From assembly GCF_002160865.1 (NCBI RefSeq), contig NZ_NFLJ01000012.1, forward strand, positions 1-64,000: DNA of 64,000 nt. Reading direction: 5' to 3'. Shown piece after piece: positions 8,024 through 17,581 of this stretch (position 1 is its first letter; each line of letters starts with the position of its first letter). A model generated the notes under the pieces. The model did no database searches, had not been told where the DNA came from, and was given only the letters and a program-made list of their open reading frames with translations. The translations under genes were made by a program, and so were the position numbers. Source of the DNA: Massiliimicrobium timonense (GTDB lineage: Bacteria > Bacillota_I > Bacilli_A > Erysipelotrichales > Coprobacillaceae).

Positions 8024-8819
8024 AGTAGAAAGAAACAAGAAGCACTTGATTAGGACAGAAAACTTTATATGGGAATGATGAAGGACCACTGATTCCATTA
8101 GATACAATTAATGTAGCATTTTTTTCTTCATATGTTCCATGATTATATGTTTTTGCTCCTTCAATAGGGAACATACTGCCAAGATATGGGAAATACACAG
8201 AACCACCATAACTATGACCGGAGAGTTGTAAATCTACATAGTTTTTGGCTTGAATAAAAGTATCAGGTTGATGTGAAATGCCAACAACCAGTTTATCCTG
8301 TGTTTCTTTGAGTTTTGAGAAGTCGTATTCATCGTCATAGGCGACAAGTGTAAGTGATGTATCTTTGTAATATAATGGACGTGTTTCATTATTGAGCACT
8401 TCAAAACCACCATTGTTAAGCACTTGTGTGACTTCTAATGAAGATTTTTCATCTCGTTCACCAAGTATAGCAAGTTTTCCATATTGACATTGAATACTTT
8501 TTAAAATTTGTGAAACTTCATCAGTTTTAAAGACCTGATCATCATATAAATCCCCACCAAAAATAACCATATCAAAAGGATAATTGTTTAATTCTTTAAC
8601 AATTTCTTGAAAACGAGTTATGCTTTCTTGGTTTGTTAAATTGATATCGGATAAAAAGGCAATCTTTAAACCATTGAGTTGTGAAGAAATTTGTGAATTG
8701 ATATAATTTTGTTCATGAAATTCGTAATCTTTAGGTGAAACAGCATAGACATAATATCCCAGAAAACATAAACCAAAGACGATTAATAAAATCATTAATC
8801 GTCTGATGAGCTTTTTCAT
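8004..8819 (-). CDS. Membrane-anchored metallophosphoesterase with altered active-site motifs
   Basis: A 271-residue protein with an N-terminal anchor (residues 5-27) and a YkuE/YaeI-like calcineurin fold outside the membrane. Motif I is SDIN (residues 57-60) where the family has D-x-H; motif II GGDLYDD keeps both Asp; motif III is GERD (120-123) instead of GNHD/E; SHQPD is kept; the last motif is GHSYGG instead of GHTHGG. Three metal-binding histidines therefore appear replaced, and activity or metal use is probably changed. Its start overlaps the RNase J stop by four bases (ATGA), so the two are co-translated. Confidence 0.75.
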   Translation of the reverse strand: MKKLIRRLMILLIVFGLCFLGYYVYAVSPKDYEFHEQNYINSQISSQLNGLKIAFLSDINLTNQESITRFQEIVKELNNYPFDMVIFGGDLYDDQVFKTDEVSQILKSIQCQYGKLAILGERDEKSSLEVTQVLNNGGFEVLNNETRPLYYKDTSLTLVAYDDEYDFSKLKETQDKLVVGISHQPDTFIQAKNYVDLQLSGHSYGGSVYFPYLGSMFPIEGAKTYNHGTYEEKNATLIVSNGISGPSSFPYKVFCPNQVLLVSFYSKSNDV

Positions 8820-10561
8820 ACTTTTTTATTCATAATGACAGGAATAATCATTGGATTTCTTTTTGTTTTTTGATAAAAATAAGGAGCCAATGTATCCCTG
8901 ATTGTATTCTTGATTTCACCAAAAGTTGTCTTTCTCTTTAATAAATGAGAAAGTTCACGACTCACTAATAACTCTGCTTCACGAATCATTTCTTTACTAT
9001 CCTGCATATAAACAAAACCACGTGACATAATAATAGGTTTATTTAATAAACATCCTGCACGAGAATCCATTGAAATAAGTACAGATACCATGCCATCTTC
9101 ACTTAAAATCTGACGATCTCTTAATACAGCAGTTGATAAACCGGTAATATCATTACCATCAACATAAATATCATCAACATGAATACGTGGTCCTAAACGA
9201 GCTTCTCCATTATGCAATAAGATAGAATCACCATTTGATAAAACAAAAGCATTACCTTTTGTCAGTCCCACTTCTTCAAATAATTTAGCATGAATCTTCA
9301 ACATACGATATTCACCATGCACTGGGAAAAAATACTTAGGACGTGTCAACAACAACATTAATTTCTGTTCTTCCTGTGAAGCATGTCCAGAAGTATGCAA
9401 GTTATTAATAGCCTCGTTTGTTAAAACTCTGGCACCCGCACGATAGAGTTTATTGATAACTTTGCTGACACTACTTGCATTACCGGGAATAGGGTTAGAT
9501 GAAAAGACAACAGTATCACCCGGTTTAATAGATACTTGACGATGTGTTCCATTAGCAATTCGACTTAATGCAGCCAGTGCTTCTCCTTGACTTCCGGTAC
9601 ATAAAATAAGAATTTCATTATCGGGTAAATTCTTTGCTTCATCATTTTTGATAAAGAAACGGTCTGGACATTTGATGTAACCAAGTTTACGAGAAACTTG
9701 AATATTGTTTTCCATAGAACGTCCAAATACTAGAATCTTACGATTGAATTTCACAGCTGCATCAATAATCTGTTGAACACGATGGACGTTAGAAGCAAAT
9801 GTCGCTACGATTAAACGACCTTCAGTTTTTCTAAATTCTTCCTGTACACTATAAGCCACTTGCTTTTCACTAATCGAAAAGTTAGGTACTTCAGCATTGG
9901 TAGAATCACTTAACAATAAAGTAACACCTGTTTCGCCAAGAAAAGACATCACTTGGAAATCAGCTGGATCACCAACCGGTGTTAAATCGAATTTAAAGTC
10001 ACCTGTTGAAACAATGCGTCCATTAGGTGTATTAATAACGATTCCTAATGATTCAGGAATAGAATGATTTGTCTTAAAGAAACCAATATTAAAATATTTT
10101 GTTTTGACTTGAGATAAATTATTAATTTGAATTAATTTTGTTGCTTGAGTTAAACGTTTTTCTTCAAGCTTTCTTCGAATCATTGCACAAGCTAAAGGAG
10201 ATGCATAGATAAAAGGAATATGAACAACCTGTAAAAGGAAAGGAATTCCTCCAATATGATCTTCATGACCATGTGTAATCAATAAAGCTTTGATTTTTTT
10301 CTGATTACGTTTTAAATATGTATAATCAGGAATAACATAATCGATACCAGGTAATCCATCTTCTGCAAATTTTACACCAGCATCAATAATGACTAATTCA
10401 TCCTGATGTTCAATACAATACATATTTTTTCCAACTTCATTTAAACCTCCTAATGCAAATACCTTTGTATCAGAAGATAATGTTTCATTTTTCATTTGTC
10501 TGTTTTTATTATTATAGGGTGTTCTTCTTTGATAAGAACGTTTTTGAGGCATATCCGCCAT
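8816..10561 (-). CDS. rnj: Ribonuclease J
   Basis: A 581-residue metallo-beta-lactamase/beta-CASP ribonuclease with both endo- and 5'-exonuclease activity in mRNA turnover and rRNA maturation. HGHEDHIGG (residues 97-105) gives the zinc ligands; the beta-CASP domain follows (GRSMENN, TGSQGE, GNASSV), then SGHASQEE and FPVHGEYRM, and the C-terminal domain (LLKRKTTFGEIKN). The first 30 residues are a basic extension (RRTPYNNKNRQMK). Whether it is the J1 or J2 paralogue cannot be told. A GAAAGGTGAAAG site precedes ATG 10561. Confidence 0.95.
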   Translation of the reverse strand: MADMPQKRSYQRRTPYNNKNRQMKNETLSSDTKVFALGGLNEVGKNMYCIEHQDELVIIDAGVKFAEDGLPGIDYVIPDYTYLKRNQKKIKALLITHGHEDHIGGIPFLLQVVHIPFIYASPLACAMIRRKLEEKRLTQATKLIQINNLSQVKTKYFNIGFFKTNHSIPESLGIVINTPNGRIVSTGDFKFDLTPVGDPADFQVMSFLGETGVTLLLSDSTNAEVPNFSISEKQVAYSVQEEFRKTEGRLIVATFASNVHRVQQIIDAAVKFNRKILVFGRSMENNIQVSRKLGYIKCPDRFFIKNDEAKNLPDNEILILCTGSQGEALAALSRIANGTHRQVSIKPGDTVVFSSNPIPGNASSVSKVINKLYRAGARVLTNEAINNLHTSGHASQEEQKLMLLLTRPKYFFPVHGEYRMLKIHAKLFEEVGLTKGNAFVLSNGDSILLHNGEARLGPRIHVDDIYVDGNDITGLSTAVLRDRQILSEDGMVSVLISMDSRAGCLLNKPIIMSRGFVYMQDSKEMIREAELLVSRELSHLLKRKTTFGEIKNTIRDTLAPYFYQKTKRNPMIIPVIMNKKV

Positions 10562-10583
10562 TCACTTTCACCTTTCTTTCATT

Positions 10584-10613
10584 ATAATATATGTCTTTTT
10601 CATGATTTTTCAA
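10584..10613 (-). promoter_or_regulatory. Possible RNase J operon promoter
   Basis: Minus strand: TTGAAA (10608-10613), 18-bp spacer, TATTAT (10584-10589). A second TATAAT-like box lies further upstream near 10646-10651. AT-rich context weakens either choice. The rest of the 240-base interval up to the DegV terminator shows no gene. Confidence 0.35.
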
Positions 10614-10770
10614 TAAAATAAAAGTATTGATATGTATTTATATTATACCATTTTTTATATATTTTTTCATTAAAGCATATGATTTTTATCTGTGATTAAC
10701 AATAAAAATTTATGATTTATCATGTTGACATACTGTATCATAACTGAAAATAAAGTGAAATGCAAGAATT

Positions 10771-10798
10771 TAACAAAAAAGCTACTCGATGAGTAGCT
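10771..10798 (-). terminator. Terminator of degV (10802-11671)
   Basis: AGCTACTC (10780-10787), GAT loop, GAGTAGCT (10791-10798), followed on the minus strand by six T residues. Confidence 0.85.
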
Positions 10799-10801
10799 GG
10801 G

Positions 10802-11671
10802 TTAAATCTTTTTACATGCAGCAATGGCTAAAGAATGAGGACCAATATGGCAGGCTACACTTAAAGAAAGTGGATCACAGATAATGTCATGATTTGGGAA
10901 GGCTTCTTCGACTTCTTTTTTGAATTCTAAAGCCTGATCTCTATCATAAGTGTAGGCAATCATAATACGTGCATCAGACATATCTTCATGAGTTGGGTCA
11001 ATACGTTCTTGGATGTCATGACGTAAAGCTTCAATCATGATTTTAGCGGCTTTTTGCATTGTACGTGTCTTTTGGAAAGAGTCTAGTTTTTCACCTTGAA
11101 TTGTTAAAATTGGTTTGATTTTTAATAATCCTCCAAGTGTTGCAGCGGCAGGAGTAATACGTCCTCCTTTTTTTAAGTATTCTAGTGTATTCACTGTTAT
11201 ATAAATAGAAGCATTTAATTTGTTTTCCATTAAAATATCATAAATTTCTTGAGCGCTTTTGCCTTGTTTGGCCAAAGTCATAGCATCTAATACATCCCAT
11301 TTTTGAGTGACAGAAATACGTTGAGAATCAACAACAAAAACTTTTCCTTTATAGGCTTCATCATCTGCCAACATCATAGCAGTCTGACAAGAACCACTTA
11401 ATCCACTTGACATCGGAATATGCACAATCTGATCATAATCTTTTAAAATACGATCAAAGAAAGCTGTGACTTCTCCTGTGGCAGGTTGTGAAGTAAAGAC
11501 TTCAGCACCATTCATTAACTTATCATAAAACTCATCTTGTGTGAGATTAATATCTTCTTTATATTCTTGACCATCTATTGTAAAAGGCATAGGTAAAACA
11601 AAGATTCCAAGTTCTTTTGCTTCACTTTGAGTGATACCACTATTACTGTCGGTCATGATTGCTACTTTCAT
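10802..11671 (-). CDS. DegV family fatty-acid-binding protein
   Basis: A 289-residue DegV-fold protein. Family members bind a fatty acid and present it to fatty-acid kinase FakA for incorporation into phospholipid. Signature elements: MTDSNSGIT at the N-terminus, FTSQPATGEV, IPMSSGLSGSCQTA with the lipid-headgroup serine context, GGRITPAAATLG, and the C-terminal HIGPHSLA segment with the conserved His. AAGGAGGT precedes ATG. It is monocistronic between a terminator and a divergent mscS. A second, diverged DegV protein is encoded at 44953-45816; which one partners FakA is unknown. Confidence 0.9.
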   Translation of the reverse strand: MKVAIMTDSNSGITQSEAKELGIFVLPMPFTIDGQEYKEDINLTQDEFYDKLMNGAEVFTSQPATGEVTAFFDRILKDYDQIVHIPMSSGLSGSCQTAMMLADDEAYKGKVFVVDSQRISVTQKWDVLDAMTLAKQGKSAQEIYDILMENKLNASIYITVNTLEYLKKGGRITPAAATLGGLLKIKPILTIQGEKLDSFQKTRTMQKAAKIMIEALRHDIQERIDPTHEDMSDARIMIAYTYDRDQALEFKKEVEEAFPNHDIICDPLSLSVACHIGPHSLAIAACKKI

Positions 11672-11821
11672 GAAATAACCTCCTTATAACAATAATACCA
11701 TTTTATCTCAATATAAAAATAATGCAACAATTTTTGTGAATTGAAGCTATAAATTCATAAAAAATTTAACTATATCAAATAAAATATGATAAAATAACGA
11801 AAAAAGAAAAGAGGAATAAAA

Positions 11822-12628
11822 ATGGTAGAACAATTGATTCATAAATATGCAGATGCAGGTATAAATTTTTTAGAAGCAGCTATTCTTTTTGTTGTGGGAT
11901 GGTATGTAGTGAAAATGATTTTACGTATTTTATCAAAAATGATGAAAAGAAGTCAGATTGATGCAATTATTGAAAACTTTGTGATATCTATATTAAACAT
12001 TGGATTAAAGATTATTGTCATTATTACTGTGATTGCTAAATTAGGTGTTCCTACAACATCGTTAGTCGCTGTTTTAACAACAGCAGGAGCAGCAATCGCT
12101 TTAGGGTTGCAAGATTCTTTAAAAGGAATTGCTTCTGGTATCACAATTTTGTTTTCTAAGCCTTTTGTCAAAGGGGATATTATTGAAATTGATGGATATG
12201 TGGGAACAGTCCAAGAAATACAGCTCTTATATACGATTGTCATGACATTTGATAATAAGATGGTAGTGATTCCTAATAATGATTTAGTATCATCTAGCTT
12301 CGTCAATTATTCACATGAAGATGTACGTAGAGTGACAATGACTGTAGAACTTCATCCAGATAATGATATTCCCCAATTTAAAGCAGCACTTATGCAAGTC
12401 ATTCAACAGCATCCCTATGCTTTAAAAGAACCAGCACCAGTCATTAAAATTGGTGAATATAAGGAAAGAAGTGTATCAATGCAAATATGGGTATGGGCAG
12501 AAAATGATCATTTTTATGATTTGAATGATGACTTATGGGTTGCTATTAGAAAGATATTTAAAGAACAAAATATCAAGATTCCAGCCCAACAAATTGATGT
12601 TCGTATCCAAAATTCTGATATAAAATAA
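11822..12628 (+). CDS. mscS: Small-conductance mechanosensitive channel, MscS family
   Basis: A 268-residue channel that opens on hypo-osmotic shock. Three N-terminal membrane helices; the pore-lining TM3 shows the small-residue pattern TTAGAAIALGLQDSLKGIASG (split about residues 83-103), followed by the beta domain (FSKPFVKGDIIEIDGYVGTV, PNNDLVSS) and the alpha/beta cytoplasmic cage. Length is that of E. coli MscS (286). GAGGAAT precedes ATG; an extended -10 (TGATAAAAT, 11787-11795) lies upstream. Confidence 0.92.
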   Translation: MVEQLIHKYADAGINFLEAAILFVVGWYVVKMILRILSKMMKRSQIDAIIENFVISILNIGLKIIVIITVIAKLGVPTTSLVAVLTTAGAAIALGLQDSLKGIASGITILFSKPFVKGDIIEIDGYVGTVQEIQLLYTIVMTFDNKMVVIPNNDLVSSSFVNYSHEDVRRVTMTVELHPDNDIPQFKAALMQVIQQHPYALKEPAPVIKIGEYKERSVSMQIWVWAENDHFYDLNDDLWVAIRKIFKEQNIKIPAQQIDVRIQNSDIK

Positions 12629-12633
12629 GATGA

Positions 12634-12663
12634 AAATTGTATAAACTTTCGTACAATTTTTAC
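12634..12663 (+). terminator. Terminator after mscS
   Basis: AAAATTGTA (12634-12642) pairs with TACAATTTT (12653-12661), then further T. The stem is AT-rich, so efficiency may be moderate. Confidence 0.6.
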
Positions 12664-12807
12664 ATAATTGTATACATCATTAAAAAAACATATCATATAT
12701 TTCTTTAAAACAGAAATAACGTATTGAATTGGTCGTATAATTACAAAAAAGAAAAAAATAATAAAAAAAACTATTCCCATATCAAAGAAGTTGTGATATA
12801 TTAGTAG

Positions 12808-12834
12808 AAAATAACTGACGTGATTGGTTATTTT
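12808..12834 (+). promoter_or_regulatory. Hairpin abutting the oppA ribosome-binding site
   Basis: AAAATAAC (12808-12815) and GTTATTTT (12827-12834) form an 8-bp stem that ends one base before GGAGGAGGG. A second inverted repeat (ATATCA/TGATAT) lies about 20 bases upstream. It could stabilise the abundant oppA mRNA or affect initiation. No single promoter in 12664-12807 stands out. Confidence 0.35.
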
Positions 12835-12853
12835 GGAGGAGGGAAATTAAATA

Positions 12854-14524
12854 ATGAAAAAGAATTGGTTTGCAAAAGCTGCCGCTTCTGTAACATGCTT
12901 AGCTATGTTAGTTGGATGTGGTAGTGGTGGATCAGCTGGTGCTAATGAGATTACTATCAATTTAGGAGCAGAACCACCTGAAATGGATTCTATTTTAACA
13001 ACATCTGCAGGATCAATGAACGTTTTACGTCACTGTGTTGAAGGTTTAGTTAGCTTAGATGCCAATGATGAAGCTGTACCTGGTATGGCAGAAAGCTGGG
13101 ATGTATCAGATGATCAAAAAACTTATACATTCCATTTAAGAAAAGGAGCAAAATGGAGTAACGGAGAAGAAGTTACTGCTGAAGACTTCGTATTTGCATG
13201 GAATCAACATTTCAATGCAAGAACTGGTGCACCTTATGCATCAACTTGGATGACTAAAATTGCAGGGGCTGAAGATATTTTCAATGCAACTGCTGAAAAA
13301 GTAGATCCAAAAGATGAAAAATCAGATTACAAGATGGCTGAGGCAGATATTCCTAAATATATGGAAGAACATGCTGGATGGAAAGCAGTAGATAAATATA
13401 CATTCCAAGTAACATTTACTGGTCCATTCCAATACGCTGTTGTATTGATGGCATTCCCATCATTCTTCCCAGTAAATAAAAAGGCTTATGACGCAGCTGG
13501 TGGAAACAACAACTATGGTACTGATGCTGATAAATTAGCATATAATGGTCCATTTACAATTACTTCATGGGCTCATGAAGACAGTATTGTCTTAGAAAAA
13601 AATCCAGATTACTGGAACGCTGAAAATATTAAATTAGACAAAATCACTATGAGAATGATCAGTCAAGAAACAACTGCTATTAATGAATTTAATAATGGTT
13701 CTATTGACATGATTGGTTTAACTGGTGATAATATTAAACAATTTAAAAATGCTCAAGGATTTGATGATGGTGGAGCTTGGTATTTTGAATTCAATTCAAA
13801 AGTCAATCCATTTAACAATGCTAAAGTTCGTAAAGCTTTAACTTTAGGTGTAGATGCTCAAGCAATGATTGATACAATTGTAAAAAATGATTCCAAAGTA
13901 GCAACTACATTCACACCACCAGCAGTAGCTCAAGGTGAATTTACTGAATACTGTGGTGATCTTTTCAAACATATCACTAATAATGATTACAGTGAAGCAA
14001 AAGCATTATTAGAAGAAGGATTAAAAGAAGAAGGATTAACACTTGCAGAATTCTCACCAGAATTACTTTGTGATGATTCAAGTGCTGCAAAACAACAAGC
14101 AGAATTCCTTCAAGCACAATTAAAAGAACATTTAGGTGTGACTCTAAATATTAGACAAGTCACTTACAATGCAAGATTAGATGCAATGGATCAAGGTGAT
14201 TTCGAAATCGTATTCGCTGGATGGTCACCAGATTACAATGACCCAATGACTTATCTTGATATGTGGGTAACTGGAAATGGTAATAATCATGGTAAATGGT
14301 CTAATGCTGAATATGATAAGATTATCAAAGAAGCTTCTCAAATTGCTGATAAAGAAGCATATTATGCTAAATTAAAAGAAGCTGAAGAAATCTTAGCTGA
14401 AGAATGTCCAATTGGATTCATTTATGATAGACAAACAAGTTATGTAACAAGCGATAGATTAAAAGGTGTTATTAGAACTGCATTCCAAGACATCAATTTA
14501 AACTATGCGTATGTTGAAGAATAG
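12854..14524 (+). CDS. oppA: Oligopeptide ABC transporter substrate-binding lipoprotein
   Basis: A 556-residue extracellular binding protein of the SBP family 5. The signal sequence ends in the lipobox LVGC, with Cys22 lipidated. The body has the family signature region VPGMAESWDVSDDQKTYTFH and the KWSNGE segment, plus the typical C-terminal lobe (QVTYNARLDAMDQGDFEIVF; GWSPDYNDP). It captures peptides for OppBCDF encoded behind it. Codon choice is noticeably more uniform than in the neighbours, fitting high expression. An intercistronic hairpin separates it from oppB, which usually gives more binding protein than permease. Confidence 0.95.
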   Translation: MKKNWFAKAAASVTCLAMLVGCGSGGSAGANEITINLGAEPPEMDSILTTSAGSMNVLRHCVEGLVSLDANDEAVPGMAESWDVSDDQKTYTFHLRKGAKWSNGEEVTAEDFVFAWNQHFNARTGAPYASTWMTKIAGAEDIFNATAEKVDPKDEKSDYKMAEADIPKYMEEHAGWKAVDKYTFQVTFTGPFQYAVVLMAFPSFFPVNKKAYDAAGGNNNYGTDADKLAYNGPFTITSWAHEDSIVLEKNPDYWNAENIKLDKITMRMISQETTAINEFNNGSIDMIGLTGDNIKQFKNAQGFDDGGAWYFEFNSKVNPFNNAKVRKALTLGVDAQAMIDTIVKNDSKVATTFTPPAVAQGEFTEYCGDLFKHITNNDYSEAKALLEEGLKEEGLTLAEFSPELLCDDSSAAKQQAEFLQAQLKEHLGVTLNIRQVTYNARLDAMDQGDFEIVFAGWSPDYNDPMTYLDMWVTGNGNNHGKWSNAEYDKIIKEASQIADKEAYYAKLKEAEEILAEECPIGFIYDRQTSYVTSDRLKGVIRTAFQDINLNYAYVEE

Positions 14525-14559
14525 TCAAATGTAATACTGATATTTTTTGAAAAAAGATG

Positions 14560-14594
14560 GGCTATATAATATTGTCTATATAGCCTTTCTTTAT
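14560..14594 (+). terminator. Intercistronic terminator/stabiliser between oppA and oppB
   Basis: GGCTATATA (14560-14568) pairs with TATATAGCC (14577-14585), followed by TTTCTTTATTTT. Partial read-through would explain coupled but lower oppBCDF expression. Confidence 0.8.
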
Positions 14595-14632
14595 TTTAAT
14601 GTAGAGAAAAATGTCTAGAAAGGTGTGAATTT

Positions 14633-15577
14633 ATGAAAAAGTATGTATTAAAAAGACTTATATATGCTCTAATCACTATTTTTGTCCTTCTAGCATTGAC
14701 ATTTGTAATGATGCATATGTTACCGGGTGATCCATTTAATACGGGTAAAGCAATGAGTGAGAGTACAAAACAGGCTTTACGTGAGTTTTATGGGTTAGAT
14801 AAACCTTTGGTAGAGCAATTTATTATGTATGTTAAAAATGCTTGTATAGGCGATTTAGGTGTATCTATTAAATATAATAGACCTGTTATGGATATTATCT
14901 TAGATACATTCCCAGTTTCATTCCAGTTAGGGATGTTCTCATTAATTTTTGCAGTTATTGCAGGAGTGGCTCTAGGGGCAATTGCAGCTATTCGTCGAGG
15001 AAAAGCTGCTGATACTATTGCTATGACTTTATCTGTTATTGGAGTTTCAATTCCTAGTTTTATTGTTGCAGCGTTACTTCAATATTTTATAGCATTAAAG
15101 TTGAATCAGCTGCTGGGAACCCAGATTTTTGCGATTACAGGATGGGGTAATTTGAATCAGATTATTTTACCTGCTTTGGCATTGAGTTTCAGTTCACTAG
15201 CAACAGTTTCACGTTTAATGCGTACAAGTATGCTGGATGTTTTAAGTTCTGATTATATCAAAACAGCGAAAGCAAAAGGATTGTCAGAACGTCAGATTTT
15301 ATGGAAACATGCTTTAAGAAATGCAATTATGCCAGTTATTACGGTTTTAGGTCCAATTGCGGCTGCTGTATTAACAGGAGGATTTGTTGTTGAAAATATC
15401 TTTAATATTCCTGGTATGGGGAAATTCTTCGTATTGGCTATTAAAGAAAATGATTATACGTTAATTGCTGGAACAACATTGTTCTATGGTGCATTCTTAA
15501 TTATTGCTGTATTAATTGTCGATTTATTATATGGTGTTATTGATCCTCGTATCAATTTAGCAAGTGAAAAGGAGTAG
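14633..15577 (+). CDS. oppB: Oligopeptide ABC transporter permease OppB
   Basis: A 314-residue inner-membrane permease of the DppB/OppB type with six predicted helices. The N-terminus MKKYVLKRLIYALITIFVLL is typical, as are MLPGDPF and FYGLDKPL. The EAA loop that contacts the ATPases is AKGLSERQILWKHALRNA, followed by MPVITVLGPIAA. AGAAAGGTG precedes ATG. oppC starts six bases after the stop. Confidence 0.93.
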   Translation: MKKYVLKRLIYALITIFVLLALTFVMMHMLPGDPFNTGKAMSESTKQALREFYGLDKPLVEQFIMYVKNACIGDLGVSIKYNRPVMDIILDTFPVSFQLGMFSLIFAVIAGVALGAIAAIRRGKAADTIAMTLSVIGVSIPSFIVAALLQYFIALKLNQLLGTQIFAITGWGNLNQIILPALALSFSSLATVSRLMRTSMLDVLSSDYIKTAKAKGLSERQILWKHALRNAIMPVITVLGPIAAAVLTGGFVVENIFNIPGMGKFFVLAIKENDYTLIAGTTLFYGAFLIIAVLIVDLLYGVIDPRINLASEKE

Positions 15578-15583
15578 TGTAGA

Positions 15584-16573
15584 ATGAAAAAGAAAGAAAT
15601 ATTAAAACAAGAATTCGTTCCAGAAGAAGCATTATCTCCAGATTGTCATGTTGATGCAGCAGATTTTGAATGGGTTGGACAAGATAGTGAGAAAATGCAA
15701 TCTATCACACGTCCAAGCATTAGTTTCTGGAAAGACGCATTTTCAAGAATTAAAAAGGATAAAGTGGCGATTACATTTTTAGCTATTTTAGCTGTAATGG
15801 TTGTTTTAGCGATTATTATTCCAGCTGTTTACCCATACAAATTTGATATGACAGATGATCTTCATAAACATGTAGGTATGTTTTTCTCTGGTGATGGTCA
15901 CTTCCATCTCTTTGGAACTGATTATTTAGGTAGAGATATGTTTGCCAGAATTTGGCGTGGAGCACGTATTTCATTATTTATTGCATTTGCTGCCGTTATT
16001 ATCAATGTTATTATTGGTGTTATTTATGGTGGTATTGCTGGATATTTTGGTGGTATGGTTGATAATATTTTAATGCGTATTGCCGAAATTATTAATGGTA
16101 TTCCATACTTATTAATCGTTATTTTATTAATGGTTATTATGACTGGTGGGGTATTTACAATTATCGTTGCTTACTCGCTTGTTGGTTGGGTAGGAACCGC
16201 CAGGCTGGTACGTGGTGAAGTTATGCGTTTAAAGGAACAGGAGTTTGTTGTTTCTGCTAAGAGTATGGGGGCTTCTTCTGCACGTATTATTAGAAAGCAT
16301 TTAATTCCAAATATTTTATCTATCATTATTGTTAACTTAACATTAGCAATCCCTAATGCTATTTTTACTGAAGCATTCTTGTCTTTCTTAGGTTTAGGGG
16401 TACCTTTACCTGAAGCTTCATGGGGAACTTTAGCAAATGATGGAATTCAATATTTCCAACAATATCCTATTGAATTGATTATTCCTGCTATTTTCATTAG
16501 TATTACAATGTTAAGCTTTAACTTATTGGGTGATAAGCTTAGAGATGCTTTTGATCCTAAATTAAGGAGGTAA
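15584..16573 (+). CDS. oppC: Oligopeptide ABC transporter permease OppC
   Basis: A 329-residue permease partner of OppB. A roughly 60-residue hydrophilic N-terminal extension precedes the first helix (KVAITFLAILAVMVVLAII). The DppC-type features HLFGTDYLGRDMFARIWRGA and the EAA loop SMGASSARIIRKHLIPNI are present, as is FLGLGVPLPEASWG. It forms the translocation channel with OppB. The ribosome-binding site for oppD (AAGGAGG) lies across its stop codon. Confidence 0.93.
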   Translation: MKKKEILKQEFVPEEALSPDCHVDAADFEWVGQDSEKMQSITRPSISFWKDAFSRIKKDKVAITFLAILAVMVVLAIIIPAVYPYKFDMTDDLHKHVGMFFSGDGHFHLFGTDYLGRDMFARIWRGARISLFIAFAAVIINVIIGVIYGGIAGYFGGMVDNILMRIAEIINGIPYLLIVILLMVIMTGGVFTIIVAYSLVGWVGTARLVRGEVMRLKEQEFVVSAKSMGASSARIIRKHLIPNILSIIIVNLTLAIPNAIFTEAFLSFLGLGVPLPEASWGTLANDGIQYFQQYPIELIIPAIFISITMLSFNLLGDKLRDAFDPKLRR

Positions 16574-16579
16574 CGGATA

Positions 16580-17581
16580 ATGGCAAAAGTATTAGACATC
16601 AAAGATTTATATGTTTCATTCGACACATATGCTGGAGAAGTACAGGCTGTAAGAGGTGTTTCTTATTCTGTGGATGAAGGACAAGTTCTTGCAGTTGTTG
16701 GTGAATCTGGTTGTGGTAAGAGTGTAACTGCTCAAACAATCATGAAATTAAATCCTATGCCTCCTGCACGTATCAAATATGGAACTTTAACTTTAGGTGA
16801 TATTGATATTATTAATACACCAGAAGAAGACATGCAAAAGATTCGTGGAAAAGAAGTGAGTATGATTTTCCAAGATCCTATGACATGTTTAAATCCAACA
16901 ATGAAAGTTGGTAAACAAATTGTTGAAGCAATTGTTCATCATCAACATTTATCTAAAGAAGAAGCACAAAAGAAAGCTATTGAAATGTTGAAATTAGTAC
17001 AAATTCCCAATGCTGAAGAAAGAGCTAATCAATATCCTCATCAATTCTCTGGTGGGATGCGTCAACGTGCAATGATTGCAATGGCTCTATCATGTAATCC
17101 AAAATTATTGATTGCTGATGAACCAACAACAGCATTAGATGTAACAATTCAAGCACAGATTATTGATTTATTGGATGATATTAGAAAGAAAACAGGAACA
17201 GCAATTGTTTTAATTACTCATGACTTAGGAGTTGTTGCTTCTTTAGCAGATAAAATTGCAGTTATGTATGCAGGAAAAGTTGTTGAAACGGGAACTGCAA
17301 ATGATATTTTCTATAATCCATCTCATCCATATACAAGTGCATTATTAAACAGTTTACCTAAACACGATACAAATAAATCTGATAAATTATCTTCAATTCC
17401 AGGAACACCACCTGATTTATTAGATCCACCAAAAGGTTGTGCTTTTGCATCACGTTGTGAAAAATGTATGAAGATTTGTCAAAAGAAACAACCACCTATT
17501 TTCAAATTAAATGATGGTCATGAAGCTTCTTGCTGGTTATTGCATAAAGATTGTCCATCATCTCAAGGAGGAAAATCATAA
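16580..17581 (+). CDS. oppD: Oligopeptide ABC transporter ATPase OppD
   Basis: A 333-residue cytosolic ATPase. Walker A GESGCGKS (about residue 41), Q-loop FQDPMT, signature SGGMRQR, Walker B LLIADEPTTALD, and H-loop THDLG are intact. The C-terminal oligopeptide/dipeptide domain carries the four-cysteine cluster (GCAFASRCEKCMKIC and SCWL) that binds an iron-sulfur cluster in related proteins. Its TAA stop overlaps the oppF ATG by one base. Confidence 0.95.
   Translation: MAKVLDIKDLYVSFDTYAGEVQAVRGVSYSVDEGQVLAVVGESGCGKSVTAQTIMKLNPMPPARIKYGTLTLGDIDIINTPEEDMQKIRGKEVSMIFQDPMTCLNPTMKVGKQIVEAIVHHQHLSKEEAQKKAIEMLKLVQIPNAEERANQYPHQFSGGMRQRAMIAMALSCNPKLLIADEPTTALDVTIQAQIIDLLDDIRKKTGTAIVLITHDLGVVASLADKIAVMYAGKVVETGTANDIFYNPSHPYTSALLNSLPKHDTNKSDKLSSIPGTPPDLLDPPKGCAFASRCEKCMKICQKKQPPIFKLNDGHEASCWLLHKDCPSSQGGKS

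Noticed and set aside
10730-10765. Plus-strand TTGACA-type promoter in the gap between RNase J and degV
   Set aside because: It points into the 3' end of degV, lacks a good -10 and serves no gene.
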